Below, piece by piece: positions 52,846-61,463 of a DNA stretch of 64,000 bases (position 1 is its first letter; every line of letters starts with the position of its first letter). The notes below the pieces were generated by a model. It was not told the DNA's origin. It saw only the letters and a list, made by a program, of their open reading frames with translations, and did not search any database. Position numbers and translations under genes: made by a program. The stretch is from an uncultured Nitrospirales bacterium (GTDB lineage: Bacteria; Nitrospirota; Nitrospiria; Nitrospirales; UBA8639), in the NCBI GenBank assembly GCA_958295805.1, contig OY282373.1:1149001-1213000 (forward strand), written 5' to 3'.

Positions 52846-53352
52846 ATGGCTTCAAAAAAATTTCAAGCAACGGACAAACCGTCAGCCCCTAACAAGAAGC
52901 GAATCCTGTTTCTGGTCCTCATGTCTCTATTGTTGATCTCCGGGGCGATGTTATTTAATGCTCCTCAAAAGACGGAGATCATCGAAGTCCGGTTTCCCCA
53001 TGGGGCTCCGTTGCAGGCGGAAGTAGCGGATACTCCGGAAAAGTTATTGTTCGGGTTGGCCTTCCGAGAGACCCTTCGGAACGATCACGGTATGCTTTTC
53101 CTTTTTGAACGATCTGATTTTCATAAGGTCTGGACTAAACGGTACCAGTTCAACGTTGATCTGATCTGGGTAGATGAAAGTCGACACGTCGTCCATATCG
53201 TCGAAACGGCCGTCCCATGCGTGAACGATCCCTGTGAGTGGTATGGGCCACCCCCTGAGCGGGCACGATACGTCATTGCGGCGACGAGCGGCTTTGTGGA
53301 TCGAGCACAGGTCTCAGTGGGAAATGAGCTTGTCTTTGCCTTGCGGATGTAA
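52846..53352 (+). CDS. DUF192 family membrane-anchored protein
   Basis: This 168-residue protein has one N-terminal membrane helix, ILFLVLMSLLLISGAMLF, after a basic start, and then a DUF192 domain. AEVADTPEKLLFGLAFRETL near residue 58 and HGMLFLFERSDFHKVWTKRY follow the family pattern (M-x-G-L-x-F-R then HGMLF), with DLIWVDESRHVVHIVETAVP and the C-terminal VIAATSGFVDRAQVSVGNEL. The domain probably faces the periplasm. Function is unknown. It lies upstream of the Rieske gene on the same strand. Confidence 0.88.
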   Translation: MASKKFQATDKPSAPNKKRILFLVLMSLLLISGAMLFNAPQKTEIIEVRFPHGAPLQAEVADTPEKLLFGLAFRETLRNDHGMLFLFERSDFHKVWTKRYQFNVDLIWVDESRHVVHIVETAVPCVNDPCEWYGPPPERARYVIAATSGFVDRAQVSVGNELVFALRM

Positions 53353-53433
53353 GAAATAGGGATTCCAATGGGTTTTGGCTTGACGGAAGGCGCACGTTTT
53401 CTCATAACGTAACCAGCAGAGGGCACTGGCCGG

Positions 53434-53769
53434 ATGACTCCCCAATTATCAGAAACGTTCGTGTTGGTCGGGAAGGTGGAAGACGTTCCTCCCGGACAGT
53501 CAAAAGCCGTCAAGGTACATGGAAGAACCATCGCACTGTTTCACGTGGCTGGACAGTTTTTTGCGATCAATAACATTTGTCCGCATAAGGGTGGGCCGCT
53601 TGCCAAAGGTAAACTGAAAGGCTACGTCGTCGGGTGTCCGTGGCATGATCTCCAGTTCGACGTGCGGACGGGGTTCGGGACGGACGGCGGGGGGTATTGT
53701 GTGGCAAGCTATGACGTGCGGGTTCAGGACGGGGAGATTTTCGTCAGTTCACAATGCCGAGCATTATAG
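53434..53769 (+). CDS. Rieske 2Fe-2S protein (NirD/ferredoxin-like)
   Basis: This 111-residue protein has a single Rieske cluster site: Cys49 and His51 in CPHKGGPL and Cys68 and His71 in CPWHDLQFDV. The C-x-H and C-x2-H spacing fits the small-subunit-of-nitrite-reductase or ferredoxin type. There is no signal peptide, so it should be cytoplasmic. It carries electrons for an oxygenase or reductase that is not visible nearby. It ends 33 bases before the chagasin-like gene. Confidence 0.9.
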   Translation: MTPQLSETFVLVGKVEDVPPGQSKAVKVHGRTIALFHVAGQFFAINNICPHKGGPLAKGKLKGYVVGCPWHDLQFDVRTGFGTDGGGYCVASYDVRVQDGEIFVSSQCRAL

Positions 53770-53802
53770 ATACTAGATACGCGGGTCTTTTAAGATATCC
53801 TG

Positions 53803-54117
53803 ATGGACGATCACCAGTCTGATAGTCAATCACTTGCCGCGACGGTCGGCGTTCCCTTTACGATCAATCTTTGGGAGGATCGAACGCGCGGGGAACAGTG
53901 GGTCCCCTCATATGACCCCAGCCAACTTGTCTTAACCGAGGATGAGTTTCTTCGTACCACCAGCAATAACGCCGTTGATTCGGGAAAACGTCGGTTCGAA
54001 TTTGAGCCGTTCCAGGTCGGGATTCACCGGTTGGAATTTCACAAACGGATGGCGTGGAAATTTACGTCCGAAGCTCGCCGCGTCTTTCTCGTCCACGTTC
54101 AGGAGCCTGCTTCTTAG
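53803..54117 (+). CDS. Chagasin-like (I42) cysteine-protease inhibitor family protein
   Basis: This 104-residue protein has the inhibitor pattern: a short hydrophobic strand VGVPFTINLWEDRTRGEQW (in place of the usual NPTTGY loop), followed by DPSQLVLTEDEF and VGIHRLEFHKRMAWKFTSEA, where the last block resembles the RPWE-type loop. Chagasin-type proteins block papain-like proteases with three loops. The usual loop residues are only partly kept, so inhibition is not certain. No signal peptide is evident. It sits between a Rieske gene and an aminotransferase gene. Confidence 0.65.
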   Translation: MDDHQSDSQSLAATVGVPFTINLWEDRTRGEQWVPSYDPSQLVLTEDEFLRTTSNNAVDSGKRRFEFEPFQVGIHRLEFHKRMAWKFTSEARRVFLVHVQEPAS

Positions 54118-54135
54118 CGTCCTTTTTTACTCAAG

Positions 54136-54993
54136 ATGCCTGCCATTGCTTATCTGAACGGCCGATTCCTTCCATTGGAAGAAGCCAACGTCTCGATTGA
54201 GGATCGAGGATTCCAATTTGGTGACGGCGTCTATGAGGTCATTCGGGGATATGGTGGCGCGTTGTTCCGGCTGGAGGACCACCTTTCACGATTAGAACGC
54301 AGTGCCCAAGCCATTTCTATTTCGGTTCCTTTCTCTCAAATCGAATGGGAGGCATTGATCCGGGAAGGCGTAAAGAGGAGCGGCTACGGAGAATGCAAGG
54401 TGTACATCCAGTTGACCCGCGGTACGGCTCCAAGAGAGCACCGCTTTCCGTGTTCGGCGAGCCCTACCGTCGTGATGACGTTTAGGGAAATTCCTGAGAT
54501 GGATGCGTCCGTTCGGCAACGGGGAGTTCACGCCGTGACTCTTCCTGATTTGCGGTGGGGTCTGTGCTCGATCAAAAGCTTGAATTTGCTCCCGAACGTC
54601 TTGGCGAGACAGGAAGCGAATGAGGCGGGAGCCTTTGAAGCCATTCTGGTTAAGAACGGGTTTGTGACCGAAGGAACGTCGAGCAACGTGTGTCTGGTCA
54701 TGGATGGAACCATTGTCACTCCATCCTTAAACGATCACCTGTTGGCTGGGGTGACACGCGCCGTGGTGTTGGAGTTGGCGAGGCAAAGAGGGCTGCCCGT
54801 TGAGGAAAGGAACGTTCGTGAGGAGGAGTTACTGCAGGCGGATGAACTGTTTCTGATTGGGACGACGATCGATGTGGTCCCTGTTTCAAGGTTGAACGAC
54901 GAGCTGGTGGGGGATGGCATGCCGGGAAAAGTAACCCAGGCGATGCGGGATGGCTTGCGTCGCTGTGTTGAATCTGCAACAGAAAGCCATTGA
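54136..54993 (+). CDS. D-amino-acid transaminase-like class IV aminotransferase
   Basis: This 285-residue PLP enzyme has the fold-type IV pattern. VSIEDRGFQFGDGVYEVIRG near residue 19 and LTRGTAPREHRFPCSASP near residue 95 are typical of D-alanine transaminases, the RxxAPRxHxFP loop being their hallmark. The PLP lysine is in CSIKSLNLLPNVLARQEANE near residue 145, and FVTEGTSSNVCLVMDGTIVT follows. The likely reaction is D-alanine plus 2-oxoglutarate to pyruvate plus D-glutamate. Branched-chain transaminase or aminodeoxychorismate lyase are alternatives. It starts 18 bases after the chagasin-like gene. Confidence 0.85.
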   Translation: MPAIAYLNGRFLPLEEANVSIEDRGFQFGDGVYEVIRGYGGALFRLEDHLSRLERSAQAISISVPFSQIEWEALIREGVKRSGYGECKVYIQLTRGTAPREHRFPCSASPTVVMTFREIPEMDASVRQRGVHAVTLPDLRWGLCSIKSLNLLPNVLARQEANEAGAFEAILVKNGFVTEGTSSNVCLVMDGTIVTPSLNDHLLAGVTRAVVLELARQRGLPVEERNVREEELLQADELFLIGTTIDVVPVSRLNDELVGDGMPGKVTQAMRDGLRRCVESATESH

Positions 54994-55070
54994 AATATCA
55001 GGAAAAATTCTCCAACGTCATCTCTTTGGCCACCGTCTTTCTGGTCCCCATGCCGAAGGCTCAAGAACTC

Positions 55071-55099
55071 TTGACACTTCCTGACCGTTTTCAGTAGTT
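55071..55099 (+). promoter_or_regulatory. Possible promoter of the multicopper oxidase gene
   Basis: A perfect -35 box TTGACA lies at 55071-55076. The -10 region at about 55094-55100 (GTAGTTT) matches only in part. It is about 95 bases upstream of the start codon; the gene itself has a strong ribosome site, TAAGGAGG, at 55182-55189. Confidence 0.4.
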
Positions 55100-55196
55100 T
55101 TTGTCTTTCACTACACGTAGGCAACCTGTAACGATTGTCGAGTTCACCAACATCTACCCGCTTAGATATTCCGTTTATCTTTAAGGAGGCCGGTCC

Positions 55197-58100
55197 ATGT
55201 TTCACTTCAATCGTTTTTCCATAAAATCCTGTGCCTTTCTGGGATTGGGAAGCATCCTTGTGCTGCCGTTCTTTTTGCTTCCGATTTCCGGTGCTGAAGC
55301 TCAACAGTCACCACCGATGATTCATAAGACAGGGATGGATCATCAGCCCAATCGGACGATTGAATGGGCTGAACGCTTAAAAGGACAGACGATCGTCGAA
55401 AATGCCCAAGAAGGCAGGGCCGAACGTGCTGCCCTCGTTGAACAACAACATGAGCGATTGATGAAGCAGATGCAGAAGGAAACGTCTGAATCCACGAATA
55501 CGGGCGGATTCAACACGATGTCCATGATGCATCAATACGGCGCCGGAAAAGGAAACTATTTATTGCATTCCGATGCCGACGTTGAACCGGTCTCGCTGAC
55601 CGCCGGGGGAAAATGTCCGGCTACGGCTCCGGTGAAGCATTATGATATTTCTGCCATTAACGTCGAGATTACCTTGAATCAATGGCTGGATTATTACCCC
55701 GGTTACATGTACGTGCTTACCGACAATATCGACAACGTTCGCGAGGAAGAAGAAAAGAATGCCGCAGCCAGAGAATCAGAAGGCCACCATGATCCCGGCG
55801 GCGTGAAAAACGGAATCCAAGGTCAATACATCCAACCGTTGGTGATTCGTGGAAACCAAGGCGATTGCGTGACCATCGCCCTTCGTAATCAATTGGAGTT
55901 CGGCGAAGACGTCAGTCTCCATATCAATGGATCCAGCATGGTCGTCAGTAAAACGGGCCAACCGGCTACCACAACCAATCCTGATGCCATTGCGTATGGG
56001 CTCGAAGAAGAGGAAGAGGAAGAAGCCGAAGCCGAAGGCGATAAAAAAGCCGAAGACAACGAAGCCAAGGATGGCGATGATCGGAGCGTCATTGCCTTGG
56101 AATGGTATATTCATCCTGATACGCAAGAAGGTGGTCGGCAATTTCACAGCTACAGCAACGACCGAGAATTGACAGTGATGGGGCTGTTCGGCGTGTTTGT
56201 TGTGGAACCTGCCGGGTCAAAGTATCTGGAGCCGTTGGGCACTGGTCCTGCCACGCCTGCTGAGAGCGGATGGCAGGTGATGATTGATACTCCCCAGGGG
56301 CCTGACTTCCGTGAGTTCGTGCTGATTTATCATGAAGTAGGCGATGAAGCGTTTCGACCCGTGAACAAACATGGAGACTTCCTCCCACAACGCGATCCTT
56401 TAACCGATGCCTATCGACCCGGGGCTCGGGCACTCAATTATCGAAGCGAGCCGTTCGGGATCAATAACATGCACGTCCAACATGAGTATTTTGGGTTCGA
56501 AGATGAATCCATGGCCTATAGTTCCTATACCTTTGGGGACGCGGGCCCGACGATTCCAAGGAGTTATTTGGGCGATCCGGCCAAGTATCGATTGGTTCAC
56601 GGGGGGTCGGAAGTCTTCCATTCGCATCATCCCCACGGGGGGGCCATTCGGTGGGAGCGCAGTCCGAGAGCCGTTGATCAGATGCCCATGTGGCATAAAA
56701 ATCAGAATGGCCCCGTGAAATATCCCTTGATCCGTGCCAAGTCGGATCGGGTTGACGTCGAAGTGATTGGGCCGTCTGAAGCGTTAGATCTGGAAACCGA
56801 GTGCGGGTCCGGTCTCTGCCAATATCTGGCGGGTGACTTCTTATTCCATTGCCACGTGGCGCATCATTACGTGGCAGGGATGTGGGGCTACTGGCGGGTT
56901 TACAACACTCTCCAGGTGCCTGGGTTCCAAAACGACGTGATGTCCCCTCTTCGTGAATTGCCTGATCGGATGGGGCGTATTTCGGAACCTGTGACTTCGG
57001 ATCAGTTAGTCGGGACGACGGTTGACTGGTTTGGTAAGAAGTTCAGCATTGTCTCCAACGATCAACAGTCGAATTGGAACGCTGCCCCAGCCGTGGTCAC
57101 GATCTATGACTGGGTGGAAATGCAATTGCCGACTCGCGGGCTTCCCGGTCATACGGAAGATGAGATCGGACAACTCAAATCCTATGACGCGACGGTGGTG
57201 GATTGGGTGTGGGACGGGAATCGTGCCATGAGTGAGAAAGAAGGCACGACGGGGAATCCCAAGTACCATCCGGAATGGCAGGGGTATGAGGCAGGAAAAC
57301 GGCGGTCTATCTGGTTCGAGCCGATGACCGGCAAGGTCGCGTGGCCGTGGTTGACGCCTCACTTTGGAAAACGGGCACCGTTTTCGCCGGATCGCAATCC
57401 TGCTCCATGGTTGGAAATGATCCATTTGGATGAAGACGGCCAGCCTTCGGTTGAACCAGCCAAACCTGGTGAGAATGGGCGTTGGAGTCTGTGTCCCGAT
57501 CGGGCTGGTTCTCAAAAGTATAACATTCACTTCATTAAGCTGCCGATTGAGTTGTCAGCGGCCCAAGGTGATCAACCGGCCGTCGTCGACCCGAATGGCC
57601 TGCTCTACGTGGTTCATGAAGAAGAGGAAGCCATTCGTCACGACAATGCTTTGAAAGTGCCCTTGGTGTTCCGTGCCAATATTTACGATTGCATGGATTG
57701 GATATTGACCAGCGAGTGGCTGGATGATGACTTTACGAATTTTCAATCTTCTAAAATCAATACGCACTTCCATTTTGTGCAGTTTGATAATCAAGCCTCT
57801 GACGGCGTGATTTCAGGGTTTTCGTATGACCAGTCCATGCGGCCCTTTACCCAATTCGAGAAGAAAACGGAGAAAGGGTTGCCGGTGCCGATGAACGCCA
57901 AGTTGACCAAACCGGCCAAGAAAGGAGATCGAACCATTCACGTGACGAATGCCGGCCAATACCACGTCGGCACCGTTCTCTTGGTTGGGGCGGACAACGT
58001 CGCAGGCAATGAGGTGAAGCGGATCGTTGCCATTGACGGGAGCGGCGAAGCCGGTGAATCGGCTTCTTCTGATGGAACGTACGTGGTCAGACCCGGCGAT

Positions 58101-60398
58101 ACCTTGAGCAACATCGCGCGTGACCAGGGGACGACGGTCGACGCATTGAAGGAAGTCAATGGCCTTGTTGATGTCAACGTTCTCTCGATTGGGCAAAAAC
58201 TCCAGATTCCAGGGTCTGGAGGGAGTGGTCATGGAGAGCCCATGCCAGCCGTCGGTGGTCCGGGGACGATTACCTTCAAAAAGCCCTTGGCCCATGACCA
58301 TCCGGTGGGCGATATTGTGACGGTGGAGTTCGTCCGGCAACGGTTCTGGGCTGATGCCGACGTGGGTTCCGTGTTCTGTCATGACCATGCCTTTGGTGGA
58401 ACAACGTGGCCGCATGGGGCGGTGTGCTCCTTCCTGATTGAGCCGTTTGGCTCCACTTGGCATGATCCGGTGACGGGTGAGGCTAAACGGACCGGCCCGG
58501 TCATGGATATTCATACGGTGGAACCCGTGGGCTATGGAGTGAGCGGGAGTTTCCGTGAATTGATGGTGCAAATCATGGATACGGTTCCCCACACGGTCAA
58601 CGTCGTCACGGCGGGGAATCCTCCCGGGCAGCCCGTCGAAGTGGCGTTGGAAGCCGGACGCACCGTGTCGTTCCAAATGCCCCCGAACGACGTGATAAAA
58701 ATGACGCCTATGCCTTTCCTCAACGGTGGAACGCATACGACGGGTGGGGCGTTGAATTTCCGTGCTGAACCTTTTGCGCAACGGTTGGCGAATGCCCCGG
58801 ATGCGTCGCAGCTTTTCAGTAGTACGATTCACGGCGATCCCAGCACGGTGACGTTGCGGGCGTATCTGGGTGACGCCATCGTGTTCAGGCTCATTGACGT
58901 GACCATGAATGAAAGCAACGTCTTCACCGTGTCCGGTCATCACTTCCTGACCGAACGGTACGCGGGTGACGCCAATCGGAAGAATTCCATTCACATCGGC
59001 ATTGCCGAACGATACGACTTGGTCGTGCCACAGGCTGGTGGTCCAAGGCTCCAGCCTGGGGATTACATGTATTTCAATGGCCGGAGTTCCAAGCTGTCCG
59101 AAGGCTCGTGGGGCGTGATTCGGGTATTGGATAAAGAAGTGCCCGATTTGCAACCCTTGCCCAATGCTGCCTTTGGAGGCCCGGGGATCAAGAAGCCGTT
59201 GCCAGTGTGTCCGGAGGAGGCACCGGTGAAAAGCTTTAACGTGGTGGCCATTGATTTTCCCCAGATGACCTTCAATCCAAACGTGGAAGAAGCCATTGAA
59301 GTTGACTTTGAACGAACCATTGAAGTTCGAAACCCGGATGCCAAGATCTACGTCTTGGAAGAAGAAGTGGCCAAGGTCGCTGGAGAATTCCAACCCATGC
59401 CGCTTACCTTACGAGCCAACGTCGGCGATTGTTTGAAAGTGAAGCTTACCAACAACATGAAGGAAAGCCGGGCGTCTTTTTCAGCCTTTGCTCTGGCCTT
59501 CGATCCCAAAGACTCTCAAGGGGTCAACCTTGGCAATAATCCTGGAGATCAAACCGTGGCTCCGGGGGAAAGCCGGGTCTACACCTATTATGCGGATCCG
59601 TTGGTCGGGGAAACGCAATCCTTGGTGTGGGATTGGGGGAACGTGGCGATGAATCCGCGAAATGGGTTGTTCGGCGGGATTGTCATTGGTCCCAAAGGGT
59701 CCCAATATCGTGATCCGAAGACAGGAGCGGATGTTTCTCAGAAAAATAGCTGGGTGGCCGACGTGATCGTTGATCGGACGATCCCCGGTAATGAACATCG
59801 GGCCAACTATCGTGACGTGGCCCTGTATTTCCAGGATGAAGACAACATTATCGGGACGAGTTTCATGCCCTACGTCCAAAACGTAGCGGGCCTGATAGGG
59901 GTCAATTACCGAAATGAACCCTACTTGTATCGTGAGGAACAAGGGTGTTCCCTGGGCCGGATGTTCCAGCCCTGTAACGTTGATGAGCCGAATGAACCCG
60001 CAACGCCTATTATTGAGGCCCATGCGGGCGACCCCGTTCGGATTCACGTGTTTGGTGCCAGCAATGAACAGAACGGCATGTTTACCCTGGAAAAACATGA
60101 ATGGCCGATTGAGCCGTTCATGCTTGGTGCCGACCACATCAGCGTGGTGGAATTTGCTGGTTCAGAAGGTATTGACGTCTTTGTGCCTTCTGCCGGTGGC
60201 CCTTATGCCTTGACGGGAGATTACGTGTACAGCAACGCTCGCTTGCCGTATTCTCAATCGGGGCAATGGGGATACTTCCGGGTTCTGTCGAAGAACGATC
60301 AGAGGGTTCTCCCGCTCGGTCGAGCCGCGCCTGGAGTCAAAGAAGCGAAGGCGGCTAAGCCTGAACAAGGTCGCGTTCAGCCAATCGCATTCAAATAA
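55197..60398 (+). CDS. Giant secreted multicopper oxidase with internal LysM domain
   Basis: This 1733-residue protein has a signal peptide (FLGLGSILVLPFFLLPISG, then AEAQQ). Several cupredoxin-like domains follow. Copper motifs are HSHHPH (residues 475-480, HxxHxH) and HCHVAHHYVAGM (551-562, HCHxxxHxxxxM), a full type 1/type 3 set, and then THFHFVQFD (H857, H859) and CHDHAFGG (H1062, H1064), two HxH pairs. The HxH pairs come after the last-domain motifs, the reverse of laccases. Residues about 270-295 are a Glu/Asp/Lys-rich stretch, and about 961-1006 form a LysM domain (TYVVRPGDTLSNIARDQGTT). The C-terminal third has two or more cupredoxin-like domains without clear copper ligands. The enzyme should be periplasmic and oxidise metals or organics with O2; a manganese oxidase such as MnxG is one candidate relative. 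Confidence 0.85.
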   Translation: MFHFNRFSIKSCAFLGLGSILVLPFFLLPISGAEAQQSPPMIHKTGMDHQPNRTIEWAERLKGQTIVENAQEGRAERAALVEQQHERLMKQMQKETSESTNTGGFNTMSMMHQYGAGKGNYLLHSDADVEPVSLTAGGKCPATAPVKHYDISAINVEITLNQWLDYYPGYMYVLTDNIDNVREEEEKNAAARESEGHHDPGGVKNGIQGQYIQPLVIRGNQGDCVTIALRNQLEFGEDVSLHINGSSMVVSKTGQPATTTNPDAIAYGLEEEEEEEAEAEGDKKAEDNEAKDGDDRSVIALEWYIHPDTQEGGRQFHSYSNDRELTVMGLFGVFVVEPAGSKYLEPLGTGPATPAESGWQVMIDTPQGPDFREFVLIYHEVGDEAFRPVNKHGDFLPQRDPLTDAYRPGARALNYRSEPFGINNMHVQHEYFGFEDESMAYSSYTFGDAGPTIPRSYLGDPAKYRLVHGGSEVFHSHHPHGGAIRWERSPRAVDQMPMWHKNQNGPVKYPLIRAKSDRVDVEVIGPSEALDLETECGSGLCQYLAGDFLFHCHVAHHYVAGMWGYWRVYNTLQVPGFQNDVMSPLRELPDRMGRISEPVTSDQLVGTTVDWFGKKFSIVSNDQQSNWNAAPAVVTIYDWVEMQLPTRGLPGHTEDEIGQLKSYDATVVDWVWDGNRAMSEKEGTTGNPKYHPEWQGYEAGKRRSIWFEPMTGKVAWPWLTPHFGKRAPFSPDRNPAPWLEMIHLDEDGQPSVEPAKPGENGRWSLCPDRAGSQKYNIHFIKLPIELSAAQGDQPAVVDPNGLLYVVHEEEEAIRHDNALKVPLVFRANIYDCMDWILTSEWLDDDFTNFQSSKINTHFHFVQFDNQASDGVISGFSYDQSMRPFTQFEKKTEKGLPVPMNAKLTKPAKKGDRTIHVTNAGQYHVGTVLLVGADNVAGNEVKRIVAIDGSGEAGESASSDGTYVVRPGDTLSNIARDQGTTVDALKEVNGLVDVNVLSIGQKLQIPGSGGSGHGEPMPAVGGPGTITFKKPLAHDHPVGDIVTVEFVRQRFWADADVGSVFCHDHAFGGTTWPHGAVCSFLIEPFGSTWHDPVTGEAKRTGPVMDIHTVEPVGYGVSGSFRELMVQIMDTVPHTVNVVTAGNPPGQPVEVALEAGRTVSFQMPPNDVIKMTPMPFLNGGTHTTGGALNFRAEPFAQRLANAPDASQLFSSTIHGDPSTVTLRAYLGDAIVFRLIDVTMNESNVFTVSGHHFLTERYAGDANRKNSIHIGIAERYDLVVPQAGGPRLQPGDYMYFNGRSSKLSEGSWGVIRVLDKEVPDLQPLPNAAFGGPGIKKPLPVCPEEAPVKSFNVVAIDFPQMTFNPNVEEAIEVDFERTIEVRNPDAKIYVLEEEVAKVAGEFQPMPLTLRANVGDCLKVKLTNNMKESRASFSAFALAFDPKDSQGVNLGNNPGDQTVAPGESRVYTYYADPLVGETQSLVWDWGNVAMNPRNGLFGGIVIGPKGSQYRDPKTGADVSQKNSWVADVIVDRTIPGNEHRANYRDVALYFQDEDNIIGTSFMPYVQNVAGLIGVNYRNEPYLYREEQGCSLGRMFQPCNVDEPNEPATPIIEAHAGDPVRIHVFGASNEQNGMFTLEKHEWPIEPFMLGADHISVVEFAGSEGIDVFVPSAGGPYALTGDYVYSNARLPYSQSGQWGYFRVLSKNDQRVLPLGRAAPGVKEAKAAKPEQGRVQPIAFK

Positions 60399-60423
60399 CG
60401 AGCGGGATGGATGGTGGGATTGG

Positions 60424-60458
60424 CGGGGAAGCCGAAGTTCGGCTTCCCCGTTTTTTTT
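60424..60458 (+). terminator. Rho-independent terminator after the multicopper oxidase
   Basis: CGGGGAAGCCG and CGGCTTCCCCG form an 11-base perfect stem around an AAGTT loop, followed by eight T. It separates the oxidase from the following gene group. Confidence 0.95.
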
Positions 60459-60536
60459 CGACGGGGTAGGTATGAACTTAGGTTGGTTGTCGGTGTATCA
60501 CGTCATAGGCGATAATTTGAGGCAACGGGAGGATCC

Positions 60537-61448
60537 ATGACTGATCGGATGTTGGGTGTATGCTTGGCGTTTCTCTTTTTGGCGTCACCGGGTTGGGCCT
60601 ATGAGGAAATTGCCGTTGCGAATGGCGGCACCATCAAGGGTCGCGTGACGGTTCACGGCAATAGCCCCAGGCCCATGGCCTTTAATTTAGTGACGATTCC
60701 CGATGCCGTGTATTGTGGACGGATCTCCACGGGTACGGGTTGGCGAATCGTGGAAGATTTTCTCATTGGTCCGGATGGAAGCCTCAAGGATGCGGTCGTG
60801 ATGCTGGAAGGGGTCACCAGGGGAAAAGCGTTTGATTTGCCGAAAGTCCGCATTGAAGCCATGGATTGCGATTTTCTCCCGTTTGTCAACGTGTTGCGTG
60901 ATCAAGATGAAATCACCGTGATTAACATGGATCCGGTTGAACATGATATTCAAGGATACGAAACGGCGAGAGTCCGAGGGGCCAGAGTGTTGTTTAACAG
61001 ACCATTGCCCATGAATCCTTTTCACAGGGTGTTGGGACTGGTGCATAGCCATCAGCACTTGCCCGGCCAGCCCATGGTTCAAAAAGTTCACCTCAGAAAA
61101 GGGAGAAACCTTTTTGTGATGCAGTGCGGGTTCCATCCCTATATGTTCTCGTGGGGGGTGGTTGTCAATAATCCCTACTATGCGATTACCAAGGAAGACG
61201 GACTCTTTGAACTCACGGACGTTCCCCCTGGAGACTATGTCTTGAAAGTGTGGCACGCGGGGATGAAAACATATTTAGAACAACGCGTCGCAATAGCGCC
61301 TGACAGCACGGTGACGGCACATTTTACATATGAGGCACCACAGGGACGCCGCAGTGTGCATGAAATGCATGAAAACCCGCATTTTGGCATGGAGTTGCTC
61401 GGTGAGGGCGTCGAAATTGTGCCTTCTCTTCGATTGCAGAAACCCTGA
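60537..61448 (+). CDS. Secreted cupredoxin-like protein with carboxypeptidase-regulatory-like domain (copy 1)
   Basis: This 303-residue protein has a signal peptide (MTDRMLGVCLAFLFLASPGW, then AYEEI). A first beta domain, GGTIKGRVTVHGNSPRPMAF, is of the carboxypeptidase-regulatory or Cna_B type. A cupredoxin-like domain follows with His136 in NMDPVEHDIQGYE and Cys197, His200 and Met203 in MQCGFHPYM, the ligand set of a type 1 copper site. A third part (FELTDVPPGDYVLKVWHAGM) is again a Cna_B/regulatory-like fold. The next gene is a paralogue, 15 bases on. It follows the multicopper oxidase and may carry its electrons or help in copper handling. Confidence 0.75.
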   Translation: MTDRMLGVCLAFLFLASPGWAYEEIAVANGGTIKGRVTVHGNSPRPMAFNLVTIPDAVYCGRISTGTGWRIVEDFLIGPDGSLKDAVVMLEGVTRGKAFDLPKVRIEAMDCDFLPFVNVLRDQDEITVINMDPVEHDIQGYETARVRGARVLFNRPLPMNPFHRVLGLVHSHQHLPGQPMVQKVHLRKGRNLFVMQCGFHPYMFSWGVVVNNPYYAITKEDGLFELTDVPPGDYVLKVWHAGMKTYLEQRVAIAPDSTVTAHFTYEAPQGRRSVHEMHENPHFGMELLGEGVEIVPSLRLQKP

Positions 61449-61463
61449 GAACAGGAAACGACG

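Noticed and set aside
57813-59393. Long antisense gene of 526 codons opposite the multicopper oxidase
   Set aside because: It lies wholly inside the oxidase coding frame, has no recognisable domain and is a by-product of codon use on the other strand.
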